This document shows positions 1 through 7,988 of a stretch of DNA of 64,000 nucleotides, piece after piece. The notes under the pieces were generated by a model. It saw only the letters and a list, made by a program, of their open reading frames with translations, searched no databases and had not been told where the DNA came from. Source of the stretch: Psychrobacter immobilis (GTDB lineage: Bacteria; Pseudomonadota; Gammaproteobacteria; Pseudomonadales; Moraxellaceae); NCBI RefSeq assembly GCF_904846185.1, contig NZ_CAJGZQ010000003.1, positions 124,001-188,000 of the forward strand, in the 5' to 3' direction. Numbering within the stretch: the first letter of the stretch is position 1; every line of letters starts with the position of its first letter. The position numbers and the translations under genes are program-made.

Positions 1-666
1 TCTGCACAGAGTTATGCCAAAACGTTGCAAGAAGCAAAAGCGCGCGGCGTGCTAGATACCAATAAGGCTCAGCTTAATCGCTTAAAGAACATCGCTAATC
101 GTTTGGTCGGTCAGGTCGGTGTCTACCGTCCAGATGCGGCGAAATGGCAATGGGAAGTGCATACGATCAAATCTAATGAGCTGAATGCCTTTGTGGTACC
201 AGGTGGTAAAATCATGTTTTACTCGGGTATCATTGACCGCCTGAATCTCACGGATGACGAGATTGCGGCTATTATGGGTCATGAGATGTCACATGCGCTG
301 CGTGAGCACTCACGTGAACGTCTCTCACGTCAATATGCGACACAGACTGGTATCGGCGTGGCTGCTAGTATATTTGGACTGTCACAAGGTCAAGCTGAAC
401 TAGCAAACGTTGCTGGGGATTTGGGACTGAGCCGTCCGCACAGTCGTACACAAGAAGCTGAAGCCGATCAAATTGGTTTAGAGTTAATGGCACGTGCTGG
501 CTATAACCCGCAAGCAGCGGTTACCTTATGGCAAAAAATGCAAAGCGCGAGCCAAGGTGAGCCACCACAGTTCTTAAGCACTCACCCGACCAGCAGCAAT
601 CGTATTGCTCAATTGCAATCGTTAATGCCTAAAGTGATGCCGCTTTATCAAAAAGCGCGTCGCTAA
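1..666 (+). CDS. M48-family metallopeptidase, 5' end outside window
   Basis: This is the C-terminal part of a zinc-dependent M48 peptidase of the Oma1/LoiP/BepA type, enzymes that act on envelope proteins. The reading frame is open from the first base, so the true start lies upstream; a TTG at 25 is inside the gene and is not a convincing start. The visible part contains the zinc motif HEMSH (about residue 95 of the visible frame) followed by a helix rich in Arg and Ser, and a downstream E-A-E-A-D segment that supplies the third zinc ligand in this family. The STHPTSSNRI segment near the end is also typical. A Rho-independent terminator follows, so this is the last gene of its transcript. A lipoprotein or signal peptide cannot be judged because the N-terminus is missing. 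Confidence 0.9.
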   Translation, partial: SAQSYAKTLQEAKARGVLDTNKAQLNRLKNIANRLVGQVGVYRPDAAKWQWEVHTIKSNELNAFVVPGGKIMFYSGIIDRLNLTDDEIAAIMGHEMSHALREHSRERLSRQYATQTGIGVAASIFGLSQGQAELANVAGDLGLSRPHSRTQEAEADQIGLELMARAGYNPQAAVTLWQKMQSASQGEPPQFLSTHPTSSNRIAQLQSLMPKVMPLYQKARR

Positions 667-728
667 CGAGATTGTTAGATTTCATGCTTTGAGTAAATGG
701 CTGTTACTTATAATGATTGTTACTTATA

Positions 729-767
729 AAAGCAGAGTACATGTTATAAATTGTGCTCTGCTTTTTT
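729..767 (+). terminator. Rho-independent terminator after the M48 peptidase
   Basis: An 11-bp stem (AAGCAGAGTAC pairing with GTGCTCTGCTT, one G-T pair) around a short A+T loop is followed by a run of T. It lies 63 bp after the peptidase stop codon. Confidence 0.85.
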
Positions 768-929
768 ATGCTGATAGCTAACAGATACCGCTACTTGCCA
801 TGACTGGCTATTATTTATCGTCATTAAAGACAGTATGTTAAAAAGAATATCTTTCATTGCTATATTTTTTAAAAACAGGATAGCTCAAAAGTTTAATCGC
901 TTACAGGCACACGCCACTTAATAGCAGGC

Positions 930-956
930 TTTACCGCTAATAGCGTCTGCTATAAT
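930..956 (+). promoter_or_regulatory. Probable sigma-70 promoter of the bolA-like gene
   Basis: A perfect TATAAT at 951-956 is preceded by TGC, giving an extended -10. A weak -35 (TTTACC, 930-935) lies 15 bp upstream. The start codon of the next gene is 79 bp downstream. Apart from this and the upstream terminator, the gap 667-1034 shows nothing recognisable. Confidence 0.5.
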
Positions 957-1034
957 GGGCATTATTTGCAATTCACAAATTGCTAAGTATGATACCGCCA
1001 AGTACTATTAGGCAAAATATATGGAAAGATCATT

Positions 1035-1358
1035 ATGAGTAAAACACCGACCGCTGATGCGCTCAATGCTGAGCTACAAGCGTTGCAGCCGCAACATATA
1101 GAATTGTTGAATGAGTCAATGAATCATTCTGGCTATTTTGATGGTAAAGAAAGCCATTTTAAGCTTACGATTGTTAGTGATGCTTTTGAAGGCAAAAGAT
1201 TGGTCGCACGGCATCAGCTTGTATATGGAATGGCAAACTCCTTATTAACCTCGCAAGGCGGTCAAATTCATGCTTTAGCGATTCATGCTTACACCCCAAT
1301 AGAATGGCAAGGTCAAAGCCCTGATAGTCCGTTATGTGCTGGACAAAACAAGGGCTAA
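1035..1358 (+). CDS. bolA: BolA family protein
   Basis: A 107-residue protein of the BolA family. These proteins bind glutaredoxin-held [2Fe-2S] clusters and can act as DNA-binding regulators of cell shape and stress response. The hallmark region is present: HFKLTIVSDAFEGKRLVARH (about residues 40-60), then an I-H-A-L-A-I-H segment before the conserved A-Y-T-P-I-E-W. The length is normal. The ATG follows a GGAAAG ribosome site and a good extended -10 promoter. BolA and its paralogue IbaG cannot be separated safely here; the long loop before HFKL favours BolA. The following SirB2-like gene is on the same strand, 92 bp away. Confidence 0.85.
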   Translation: MSKTPTADALNAELQALQPQHIELLNESMNHSGYFDGKESHFKLTIVSDAFEGKRLVARHQLVYGMANSLLTSQGGQIHALAIHAYTPIEWQGQSPDSPLCAGQNKG

Positions 1359-1450
1359 TAACGAACTATTGCGAAGGTAGGGCTTTCCATACCATAATTA
1401 TATGTAACCATTAAGCGCTGAAACTGCACCTTTAAAGGAAATAATATCTC

Positions 1451-1810
1451 ATGAAACATCTACACATGCTCATGGCTGTATTGCTCATTGCCCTATTTTT
1501 ATATCAGAGCTATTTGGTATTAAGCTCAAACAAGCAAGCGCCACGCGTGGTTAAAATCTCTTCGCACGTTCTCTATGCCCTCATTATTGTGTCAGGGGCA
1601 GTCATGCTAATGCAGCTGATGAGTGCCAATGCACCCATACAATGGGTATTTGCAAAAGTAATCTTACTCGTTGCGGCTATCAGTGCCAGTATCAAAGCGT
1701 TTAATAACCACGCCACATCTAGTCAAAGAAAGACCGGTATTCTTATTGCTGGAGCGGCATATGTGGGCATTGTGGTACTAGCCTTTGCTAAACCTGGTAA
1801 CTTATTTTAA
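1451..1810 (+). CDS. SirB2-like integral membrane protein
   Basis: A 119-residue inner-membrane protein of the SirB2 family (named from Salmonella, where it was linked to invasion-gene expression; molecular function unknown). Four hydrophobic segments are visible at about residues 3-24, 41-60, 65-83 and 94-113, with short charged loops between them. The conserved pattern K-I-S-S-H-V-L-Y-A-L-I-I-V-S-G precedes the second helix. An AAAGGAA ribosome site lies 10-11 bases before the ATG. The gene may be co-transcribed with the BolA gene, but no terminator or promoter between them is clear. Family assignment rests on length, topology and this motif. Confidence 0.75.
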   Translation: MKHLHMLMAVLLIALFLYQSYLVLSSNKQAPRVVKISSHVLYALIIVSGAVMLMQLMSANAPIQWVFAKVILLVAAISASIKAFNNHATSSQRKTGILIAGAAYVGIVVLAFAKPGNLF

Positions 1811-1957
1811 TAAACATATGACATTTTTATTGCACAAATACTTATATTACCAGCATTGAAAATATTTAATAAGTGCTATATTTTCAATATCTTAATCCCA
1901 TTATTTTTGCTATCTTACATAAATACAATCGCCTCAATCTAGCCTAATGGAGCCACT

Positions 1958-2359
1958 ATGAAAACTCTTACTGCAGCGACACTACTGGCGACAGCTGGCA
2001 TTTTTGGTCTCTCAGGCTGTGCCTCGACGGGCAATGTCACGCCACAATATGTGCCGCCAAGCACGTATCAAAGTTACGATTGCCAAGCCCTTAGTCAAGA
2101 ATATGCCCGCGTCAATCGCTATGTCGACGCGGCGCGCAATGAGCAATCAACTTTATCCGCCTCAGGTGTCGGGGTTGGGGTTTCTGCGGGACGTTGGGGC
2201 ATCTCCCCTAATATTAGCTTTGGCGTTGGCAAAAGCAACAATACCAAGGCGCGCGATGCAAAATTATCACGGCTCTATGGCGAGCGTGATGCCATCATTC
2301 AATCCGCCCGCATTCAGCATTGTAGCTTTGCCAATGGTGTTAAGATTTATGGCGAGTAA
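1958..2359 (+). CDS. Small secreted lipoprotein, function unknown
   Basis: A 133-residue predicted lipoprotein. Residues 1-21 form a signal peptide ending in the lipobox L-S-G-C, so Cys21 should be lipidated. The mature part has a Y-D-C-Q-x-L-x-x-E-Y motif, a glycine/valine-rich stretch (SGVGVGVSAGRWG) and a charged segment K-A-R-D-A-K-L-S-R-L-Y-G-E-R, with a second Cys near the end that could pair with the one at about 42. The Gly-rich then basic-helix pattern recalls small glycine-zipper lipoproteins, but I do not recognise a named family. A TGGAG ribosome site precedes the ATG. Codon use looks like that of neighbouring genes. Confidence 0.75.
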   Translation: MKTLTAATLLATAGIFGLSGCASTGNVTPQYVPPSTYQSYDCQALSQEYARVNRYVDAARNEQSTLSASGVGVGVSAGRWGISPNISFGVGKSNNTKARDAKLSRLYGERDAIIQSARIQHCSFANGVKIYGE

Positions 2360-2461
2360 TACGTGATAGATTATGTGTAATAGATTATATTTAATAAGTT
2401 AAGTTTGATAAGTAATATTTAACTGCTCAACTCTTTGATGACTTTAGATAGTATTTGTTAT

Positions 2462-2499
2462 AAAAAAGCCAGCATGCAATAAGCATACTGGCTTTTTTA
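2462..2499. terminator. Bidirectional Rho-independent terminator
   Basis: A near-perfect 16-bp inverted repeat, with A-run on the left and T-run on the right, has the stem AAAAAAGCCAGCATGC. It sits between the convergent lipoprotein and thioredoxin genes and can end transcription from both sides. Confidence 0.9.
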
Positions 2500-2519
2500 T
2501 AATCATAATCCGTTAAAAC

Positions 2520-2957
2520 TCAAGAATGTAAGCTTTGTACCCACTGAACAATTTGATCGCTAGGTAACGCACCTGACTGCCGTGCTATCTCTCTACCATT
2601 TTTAAAAGCCACCATGGTTGGCAAACTGCGAATATTATAAGGTGCCGCCGCTTGCTCATATTTATCGGTTTGTATTTTGGCAAACACTACTTGTGGCAAC
2701 TGACTGGCTGCCGTCTTGAACTGCGGTGCCATCATCAGACACGGCTGACACCAACTCGCCCAAAAATCAACGATGGTCAAGACTTCATTTTTTTGAATGA
2801 CTTTACGAACCGTTTGGGCGTTTAGTTCATGAGGACTCCCCGTTAATAACGGCTGACCACATTTGCCACAATTTGGCGCAGCACTAAGTTTGGCTGCTGG
2901 TATGCGGTTGGTTGCCTGACAATGTGGGCAGACCAGATGAGAGTTTTGCTCACTCAT
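2520..2957 (-). CDS. trxC: Thioredoxin 2 (TrxC type)
   Basis: A 145-residue cytoplasmic thioredoxin with an N-terminal zinc finger, the mark of TrxC. Zinc ligands are visible as C-P-H-C (residues 10-13) and C-G-K-C (30-33). The redox site is W-C-Q-P-C (Cys70, Cys73); the dipeptide between the cysteines is QP rather than the usual GP. The cis-proline segment R-S-L-P-T-M is intact. The frame is open to 3008, but the ATG at 2957 is chosen because TAGGAG lies just before it and the product then starts as TrxC does. TrxC is commonly part of peroxide and thiol stress responses. It neighbours sulfur-handling genes on the same strand, which fits a role in persulfide or disulfide reduction here (inference). 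Confidence 0.92.
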   Translation of the reverse strand: MSEQNSHLVCPHCQATNRIPAAKLSAAPNCGKCGQPLLTGSPHELNAQTVRKVIQKNEVLTIVDFWASWCQPCLMMAPQFKTAASQLPQVVFAKIQTDKYEQAAAPYNIRSLPTMVAFKNGREIARQSGALPSDQIVQWVQSLHS

Positions 2958-3054
2958 TATAAGACTCCTATACAAGTAGCATGGGTATTGGTCGATCAAA
3001 GTATCCAATACCCATGCTTGATTATGTATTTATGACAATAAATCTAGCGACTTT

Positions 3055-3237
3055 TTAACGCTTGCAGGTATTCACCCCAAGCATTTTATACAAAGGACAA
3101 AAGCGGAAGAGTCCCGTGAGTAAAGGCACTAAGCCAATCACGCCCCACCAGCTTTGAAAATACAAACCCAAGCCGATAATCACAACACCCGCGATGATAC
3201 GTAGTAAACGCTCAGTACTGCCGATATTAATTTCCAT
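3055..3237 (-). CDS. DUF2892 (YgaP-like) small membrane protein
   Basis: A 60-residue protein with the DUF2892 pattern: M-x-x-N-x-G-x-x-E-R-x-L-R-I-I-A-G, two hydrophobic segments (about 13-28 and 30-44), then C-P-L-Y and a final Cys. In E. coli YgaP this segment is fused to a rhodanese domain, and stand-alone DUF2892 proteins occur in BigR/YgaV-regulated sulfide-detoxification operons. An AAGGA ribosome site precedes the ATG. The gene lies just downstream of the persulfide-dioxygenase-like gene, on the same strand. It probably acts in the same pathway; its molecular role is unknown. Confidence 0.88.
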   Translation of the reverse strand: MEINIGSTERLLRIIAGVVIIGLGLYFQSWWGVIGLVPLLTGLFRFCPLYKMLGVNTCKR

Positions 3238-3403
3238 GGTTCAATCCTTAAGTGTGAAGGCTTAATGGTAGAGGAGTAATATAGCCATGTGTTTACGGTA
3301 AAGACTAGCATTATGATGGCTTATACTCGTATTGTGCTTACGTAACGTGATGCATGTTTATAATGTTTGCTTATTCTGATGTCTGCTTATCCTGATATCT
3401 GTC

Positions 3404-4276
3404 TTATTGCCCAAGTACATTAATCGGTACTTTGAGATAACGGGTACCATTGTCTTCTGGCTCTGGGAAATGACCTGCATCGATGTTTACTTGTACCGAT
3501 GGAATAATTAGACGCGGCATGTCAAGAGTGGCATCGCGGCGCTCACGCATTTGCACAAACTCTGCTTCATTGATGCCATCTTTGACATGGATATTGCCCA
3601 GTTTCTGTGCAGCGACAGTCGTGGTTGGACAGTGTTGACGACCCTTGCTTGGATAATCATGGCACAGATATATTATCGTATCTTCAGGGAGCGCAAGGAG
3701 CTTCTTGATTGAGTGGTACAGCGTCTTGGCATCCCCACCTGGAAAGTCACAGCGAGCCGTCCCGACATCAGGAGCAAATAAAGTATCACCAACAAAGACC
3801 ACGGTCTTTTCATCATCAGTAGCAATATAGGCCATATCTGCCGGCGTATGACCCGGTACATACATGACCGTAATAGTAATATTGCCAAGCGCCAAGGTAT
3901 CGCCCTCATCCGTTAGAATATCGAACTGGCTGGCATCGGTGCGAAAGCTGGTATCAAAGTTGAATATTTGCTTAAATATTTTTTGCACTTCGGTGATATG
4001 TTGACCGATTACCAACTGCCCGCCAAGTGTGTCTTTGACATGTATCGCGGCGGATATATGATCAGCATGCGCATGAGTCTCTATGATGTAAACCAGCTTC
4101 CAACCATGCTCGCGGACGAACTCTATCACCTCATCGACGCTAGTAGTACTCGTGCGCCCTGACTTAGCATCAAAATCCAATACAGGATCGATGATGGCAC
4201 AGACTTGTTGTTGAACGTCCGCGAGTACGTGAGTATAAGTTTCTGTGTCGCTATGTAAGAATGAATGAACTTGCAT
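3404..4276 (-). CDS. MBL-fold persulfide dioxygenase-like hydrolase (ETHE1/Blh type)
   Basis: A 290-residue metallo-beta-lactamase-fold protein. The metal motif T-H-A-H-A-D-H is at residues 67-73 (His68, His70, Asp72, His73). Further ligands fit P-G-H-T-P-A-D and G-D-T-L-F-A-P-D-V-G-T-A-R-C-D, the latter being the signature of ETHE1/Blh enzymes. These oxidise glutathione persulfide to sulfite using iron and O2. AGAGG lies just before the ATG. The product corresponds to the C-terminal half of the fused Blh protein; the other half (DUF442) is encoded separately at 7.1-7.8 kb. The gene is divergent from a BigR-type regulator, the arrangement expected for persulfide-induced control. Substrate is inferred from the family. 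Confidence 0.88.
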   Translation of the reverse strand: MQVHSFLHSDTETYTHVLADVQQQVCAIIDPVLDFDAKSGRTSTTSVDEVIEFVREHGWKLVYIIETHAHADHISAAIHVKDTLGGQLVIGQHITEVQKIFKQIFNFDTSFRTDASQFDILTDEGDTLALGNITITVMYVPGHTPADMAYIATDDEKTVVFVGDTLFAPDVGTARCDFPGGDAKTLYHSIKKLLALPEDTIIYLCHDYPSKGRQHCPTTTVAAQKLGNIHVKDGINEAEFVQMRERRDATLDMPRLIIPSVQVNIDAGHFPEPEDNGTRYLKVPINVLGQ

Positions 4277-4408
4277 GGCTACCTCTTGGCTTTTAGATGA
4301 ATATTTTATTTTTTGATAAATTGTTCAGTATAATATGCACCGGCTTCAGCTTATCGTATTGACCGCCACATATTTATCAACGATGCATATCAATATAGCA
4401 ACGATTTA

Positions 4409-4432
4409 ACATTTTATCAATTTATATAATGT
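4409..4432. promoter_or_regulatory. Candidate operator between the persulfide dioxygenase and the ArsR regulator
   Basis: An imperfect inverted repeat, ACATTTTAT then 6 bases then ATATAATGT (8 of 9 positions pair), lies in the A+T-rich divergent intergenic region. ArsR-family regulators bind such short A+T-rich palindromes. The assignment is positional only. Confidence 0.3.
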
Positions 4433-4534
4433 AAATAATGATAACTTGCTATCCGTGGCAATATCATTGATAATTAATCTTATCTTAGCTATTAATCCTA
4501 AATTTTTTATTATGTCTTATATAAGGAGCTTGCT

Positions 4535-4924
4535 CTGACTACTTCTACTTCAGCATTGAGCACCTCGACTACTAGCATTGATGATGCGTCATCTAGCGTA
4601 GCAGACTTTGCCCCTAAAGACCTTACTGAGCAAATGCAGCAAGCGTCCATGCAAGCCAGCCAATTGTTAAAGTCGCTTTCACATCCAGATCGCTTATTAC
4701 TCTTATGTCAGTTGACTCAAGGAGAATATTGCGTCAGCGAGCTTGAAAGCTTAGTCGGTGTTGGTCAGCCAAGCTTGTCACAGCAGCTTGGTATTCTACG
4801 CAAAGATGCGCTGGTGACGACCCGCCGTGAAGGCAAGCAAATCTATTATAGTATTGCCAGCGACGATGCCTTGGCGGTGTTACATTTATTGTATGAACGC
4901 TTTTGTGCCAAAACTGACAGCTAG
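4535..4924 (+). CDS. bigR: ArsR-family persulfide-sensing repressor (BigR/YgaV/SqrR type)
   Basis: A winged-helix regulator with helix-turn-helix around residues 66-90 (V-S-E-L ... Q-P-S-L-S-Q-Q-L). It has a cysteine in L-L-L-L-C-Q-L and another in Y-E-R-F-C near the C-terminus, 66 residues apart. This spacing and context match the redox pair of BigR, SqrR and E. coli YgaV, which form a tetrasulfide or disulfide with persulfides and release DNA. The frame has no ATG. A TTG at 4556 lacks a ribosome site, whereas an in-frame CTG at 4535 sits 6 bases after AAGGAG (4523-4528), so I place the start there; this adds seven Ser/Thr-rich residues. It is divergent from the persulfide dioxygenase gene, its likely target. 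Confidence 0.85.
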   Translation: MTTSTSALSTSTTSIDDASSSVADFAPKDLTEQMQQASMQASQLLKSLSHPDRLLLLCQLTQGEYCVSELESLVGVGQPSLSQQLGILRKDALVTTRREGKQIYYSIASDDALAVLHLLYERFCAKTDS

Positions 4925-5044
4925 TTTGTTGGCTTGAGTTTTTAGCATCACTTGTTAGCGTCATTTTTCAGCATAACTTTATGAATTTAGCGCTTGGCTG
5001 TATTTAACCTTTTCTTTTCTTTTCTTTTATTCAATTTTTTCTAC

Positions 5045-5152
5045 TATAGTCGGTTCAATATAGTTTAGATACAAGGAAGGCAAGCGAAAGTACTACCAAT
5101 AGTAGACTAAGCGAGCCTGACACCGTATCTGATTTATATAAGATTGACTATA
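5045..5152. repeat. MITE-like palindromic intergenic repeat, copy 1 (TATAGTC ends)
   Basis: A 108-bp element starts TATAGTCGGTTCAAT and ends GATTGACTATA. The two halves are imperfectly complementary along their whole length, centred on TACTA-CCAA-TAGTA. A related 107-bp element lies at 48716-48822. The ends and size suggest a non-coding miniature transposable element, perhaps with TA target duplication. Confidence 0.65.
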
Positions 5153-5172
5153 TATTGTGATGACATATTGCT

Positions 5173-6882
5173 ATGCCTTCTATTGCCGCTCGTCTGATTC
5201 CTGCTTGGTTGCGTCAATACCAGCTGTCTGCCCTGCCAACTGACGTTGTTGCTGGGTTGGTGGTTGGGGTGCTCGTCATTCCGCAAAGCTTAGGTTATGC
5301 GGTATTGGCAGGATTACCACCCGTCTATGGACTCTACGCGGCCATCGTTCCCGTGCTGGTCTATGCATGGATAGGCTCGAGTAATGTGCAAGCAGTAGGG
5401 CCTGTCGCTATTACAGCGATTATGACAGCCAGTAGCCTACATCCTTATGCTACAGAGGGCTCTCAGCAGTATATATTGATGGCAAGTTTGCTGTCATTGA
5501 TGGTTGGTACGATGTTATGGCTAGCAGGGCGGCTCAAACTGGGCTGGATTATGCAGTTTATCAGTCGCGGCGTTTCAGCAGGCTTTATCAGTGGTGCCGC
5601 CGTATTAATTTTTATCAGTCAGCTTAAATATCTGACCGCGATTCCTATTGCGGGAAATAACTTAATCGGTTATCTATCAAGCACGCAAATGTATGCACGC
5701 CAGCTACATCCGCTAACCTTAGTTATTGGCGTCATTGCTTTTGCACTGTTGGTGGCCAGTCGCTACGGTAGCAAATGGCTATGGAAGTCTTGGTTATCAG
5801 CGTCTTATGCCAAATGGGCTGAGCGACTATTTCCGCTTATTTTGCTCGGTATTGCGATTGTTTTGAGCATTAGCTTACACTGGACCACGAACGGCGTGGC
5901 CACGATTGGGAATATTCCACAAGGCTTACCAACCTTTACTCTGCCCTATGTACCAGACTTCGATGAAGCGCTGAATTTATTACCTAGCGCAGGTTTAATG
6001 GCATTGATTATCTTTGTCTCTAGCAGCTCCGTCGCCAGCAACTATGCACGCCTGCGCGGTGAGGCTTTTAACGCCAATAGGGAGCTGACTGGACTGGGGC
6101 TTGCCAATATGGCAGGTGGCTTTTTTCAAGGCTTTACCGTCGCTGGCGGCTTTTCGCGCACCGCTATCAATGCCGACTCAGGGGCCAAAACACCAGTTGC
6201 AAGTTTAGTAACTGTGCTGGTCATGATTGCTGCTTTAATCGCTTTTGGCAATGTACTCGCACCACTGCCCTACGCTTTATTGGGTGCAACCATCATGGCA
6301 TCGATCATCGGTCTCATTGATATGGCAACCTTGAAGTCGGCATGGCAACGCGACCGCCTAGATGCGGCCAGCTTTTTGGCGGCATTCATCGGCGTATTGA
6401 TATTTGGATTAAATACTGGCTTGGTGATTGGTTTGATGGTGTCGTTTGCTAGCCTCATTTGGCAATCGAGTAAACCGCACGTCGCTGTGGTTGGGCAGCT
6501 AGCTGGCACAGGGCATTTTCGCAATATAAACCGTCACGATGTGGTGACCTTTAGCAATTTATTGATGCTGCGTATCGATGAGAGCTTATTTTTTGGCAAT
6601 AGTGAATCCGTCCATCGTAGGGTCATACAAGCCACTCAGCAATATCCAGAAGCGCATGAGGTCATACTCATCATGTCAGCAGTCAATCATATTGATTTGA
6701 CCGGACAAGAGATGCTGATTAGCCTCAATCAAGAGCTGTTGAACCAAAATAAACATTTAAACTTTAGCTTTATTAAAGGGCCAGTAATGGACATCATCGA
6801 GCATACTCCGGTCATTACTAACCTCTCAGGTCAAGTTTATTTAAGCACGATGGATGCGGTAAATGCGCTAAAGGATTTCTAA
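5173..6882 (+). CDS. SulP/SLC26-family anion transporter with STAS domain
   Basis: A 569-residue inner-membrane transporter. The N-terminal part starts with the SulP signature (P-T-D-V-V-A-G-L-V-V-G-V-L-V-I-P-Q-S-L-G-Y-A, around residues 21-42, given residue by residue) and about 12 hydrophobic segments follow up to residue 430. Residues about 445-560 form the cytoplasmic STAS domain, with its N-H-I-D-L-T-G loop. Members carry sulfate, bicarbonate or other anions; the substrate cannot be told from sequence. The neighbouring persulfide genes make sulfate or sulfite export or import plausible, but this is inference. The ATG at 5173 has no obvious ribosome site. The gene starts 20 bp after the end of the MITE-like repeat, so its promoter may lie in or beyond that repeat. 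Confidence 0.88.
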   Translation: MPSIAARLIPAWLRQYQLSALPTDVVAGLVVGVLVIPQSLGYAVLAGLPPVYGLYAAIVPVLVYAWIGSSNVQAVGPVAITAIMTASSLHPYATEGSQQYILMASLLSLMVGTMLWLAGRLKLGWIMQFISRGVSAGFISGAAVLIFISQLKYLTAIPIAGNNLIGYLSSTQMYARQLHPLTLVIGVIAFALLVASRYGSKWLWKSWLSASYAKWAERLFPLILLGIAIVLSISLHWTTNGVATIGNIPQGLPTFTLPYVPDFDEALNLLPSAGLMALIIFVSSSSVASNYARLRGEAFNANRELTGLGLANMAGGFFQGFTVAGGFSRTAINADSGAKTPVASLVTVLVMIAALIAFGNVLAPLPYALLGATIMASIIGLIDMATLKSAWQRDRLDAASFLAAFIGVLIFGLNTGLVIGLMVSFASLIWQSSKPHVAVVGQLAGTGHFRNINRHDVVTFSNLLMLRIDESLFFGNSESVHRRVIQATQQYPEAHEVILIMSAVNHIDLTGQEMLISLNQELLNQNKHLNFSFIKGPVMDIIEHTPVITNLSGQVYLSTMDAVNALKDF

Positions 6883-7098
6883 TCGGTCTGTGAGACTATG
6901 TTGCTCAATCAAGCATAATTATTATTATGCTGTGACAAAATATAGATATGATAAAAGCTGTGTTATGCTAAATTGGTATAAGCCCTTAAAAAATACAGCC
7001 TTTAGAAGAGATACCTAAAGTACAGCCTTTATAAAATGGCACTTAGCTACAATACGATACCTCCAAACGTCTTTTAATATACGCGACCGAAGCTACTT

Positions 7099-7425
7099 AT
7101 GACCGATAACTTAACCATTTATAAGCAAATTTATCCAAGCCAATGCACCAAGATTGCTGAGCTTGGCTACCGCTCCGTGCTCAATATTCGTCCTGATGCC
7201 GAGACAGAAACGCAGCCCAATAGCGGCGACTTTACCAGTGCGACGACAAAAGCCAACCTTACTTATCATCATTTACCCTTTGATGATGAGCGCTTGAGCA
7301 TGGCGACTGTCGAGCAGTTTGCGGCGTTTTATCGCTCTATGCCTAAACCAATATTGATGTTTTGCGGAACAGGTGCACGTGCTAAATTGTTGTATCAAAG
7401 CGCATTGATGCAAGGTTTGTTGTAA
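7099..7425 (+). CDS. DUF442/TIGR01244 rhodanese-like sulfurtransferase, divergent copy
   Basis: A 108-residue stand-alone protein of the DUF442 (TIGR01244) family, the phosphatase-fold domain found at the N-terminus of Blh. The family core Y-R-S-V-L-N-I-R-P-D and the H-H-L-P-F-D segment are present. The active loop reads M-F-C-G-T-G-A-R-A-K: the catalytic Cys and final Arg are kept, but the Arg usually following the Cys (C-R-x-G-x-R) is Gly. The next gene encodes a paralogue with the standard loop. The ribosome site is poor (CGAAG at about 11 bases). The loop change may alter substrate or activity. It probably moves persulfide sulfur in concert with the dioxygenase at 3.4-4.3 kb (inference). 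Confidence 0.8.
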   Translation: MTDNLTIYKQIYPSQCTKIAELGYRSVLNIRPDAETETQPNSGDFTSATTKANLTYHHLPFDDERLSMATVEQFAAFYRSMPKPILMFCGTGARAKLLYQSALMQGLL

Positions 7426-7505
7426 AAACCGCTATACCTTATTGAAATATTTTAATCCAAGCGCAAAAGTTTCGTTTTTACGCTAAAAAATAAAAAGGAG
7501 CTCTT

Positions 7506-7838
7506 ATGAGCCATCAAATTAGTATTACCGGACAAATCACCCCTGATCAAGTACCTATGATTGCTGAAAATGGTTTTAAAACCATTATTAACAACCGTCC
7601 AGATGGTGAAGAGCCGAATCAACCGACCAGCGCTGAGATTGAAGCTGCCGCTAAAAAAGCAGGTCTTGCTTATAAAGAAGTGTCTTTCGCTGGTAGTGAG
7701 CTTAATCAAAACCATGTCGAAGAATTTGCTGATTTCTTTAATCAAGCTGAACAGCCAATGCTGATCTTTTGCCGTACTGGCAACCGCTCAACAGGTATTT
7801 ATGAAGCGGCAAAGCGTATGGATTTATTAGACGATTGA
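7506..7838 (+). CDS. DUF442/TIGR01244 rhodanese-like sulfurtransferase
   Basis: A 110-residue paralogue of the preceding gene, 80 bp downstream. It has the family core F-K-T-I-I-N-N-R-P-D-G-E-E-P-N-Q-P and the intact active loop F-C-R-T-G-N-R-S, matching the rhodanese-like C-R-x-G-x-R pattern. In other bacteria this domain is fused to the persulfide-dioxygenase-like domain (Blh) under BigR control; here it is separate and duplicated. An AAGGAG ribosome site lies 7 bases before the ATG, much stronger than that of the first copy, so this copy is likely the more highly translated. A terminator follows. The cytoplasmic location follows from the absence of a signal peptide. Confidence 0.85.
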   Translation: MSHQISITGQITPDQVPMIAENGFKTIINNRPDGEEPNQPTSAEIEAAAKKAGLAYKEVSFAGSELNQNHVEEFADFFNQAEQPMLIFCRTGNRSTGIYEAAKRMDLLDD

Positions 7839-7867
7839 TAGTGATTTAAATATAATCGCTACTGCTG

Positions 7868-7904
7868 AAAAAACGCCCGTCCAAATTTTGGATGGGTGTT
7901 TTTT
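7868..7904 (+). terminator. Rho-independent terminator after the DUF442 pair
   Basis: The stem AAAACGCCCGTCCA pairs with TGGATGGGTGTTTT (G-T pairs included) and a T-run follows. Confidence 0.85.
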
Positions 7905-7988
7905 ATTGGAATTACTAAACTATAGACTGGTCAATTTTCAGCATTGGGTACATAATCAAATTTTATTTATATAATTTGATAGGATTTT

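Noticed and set aside
2004..2366. Open frame overlapping the small lipoprotein gene
   Set aside because: Different frame of a gene with a clear signal peptide and lipobox; composition is not protein-like.
6912..6931. Perfect 8-bp hairpin AGCATAAT-TATT-ATTATGCT after the SulP gene
   Set aside because: No T-run on either strand and a weak A+T stem; not called as a terminator.
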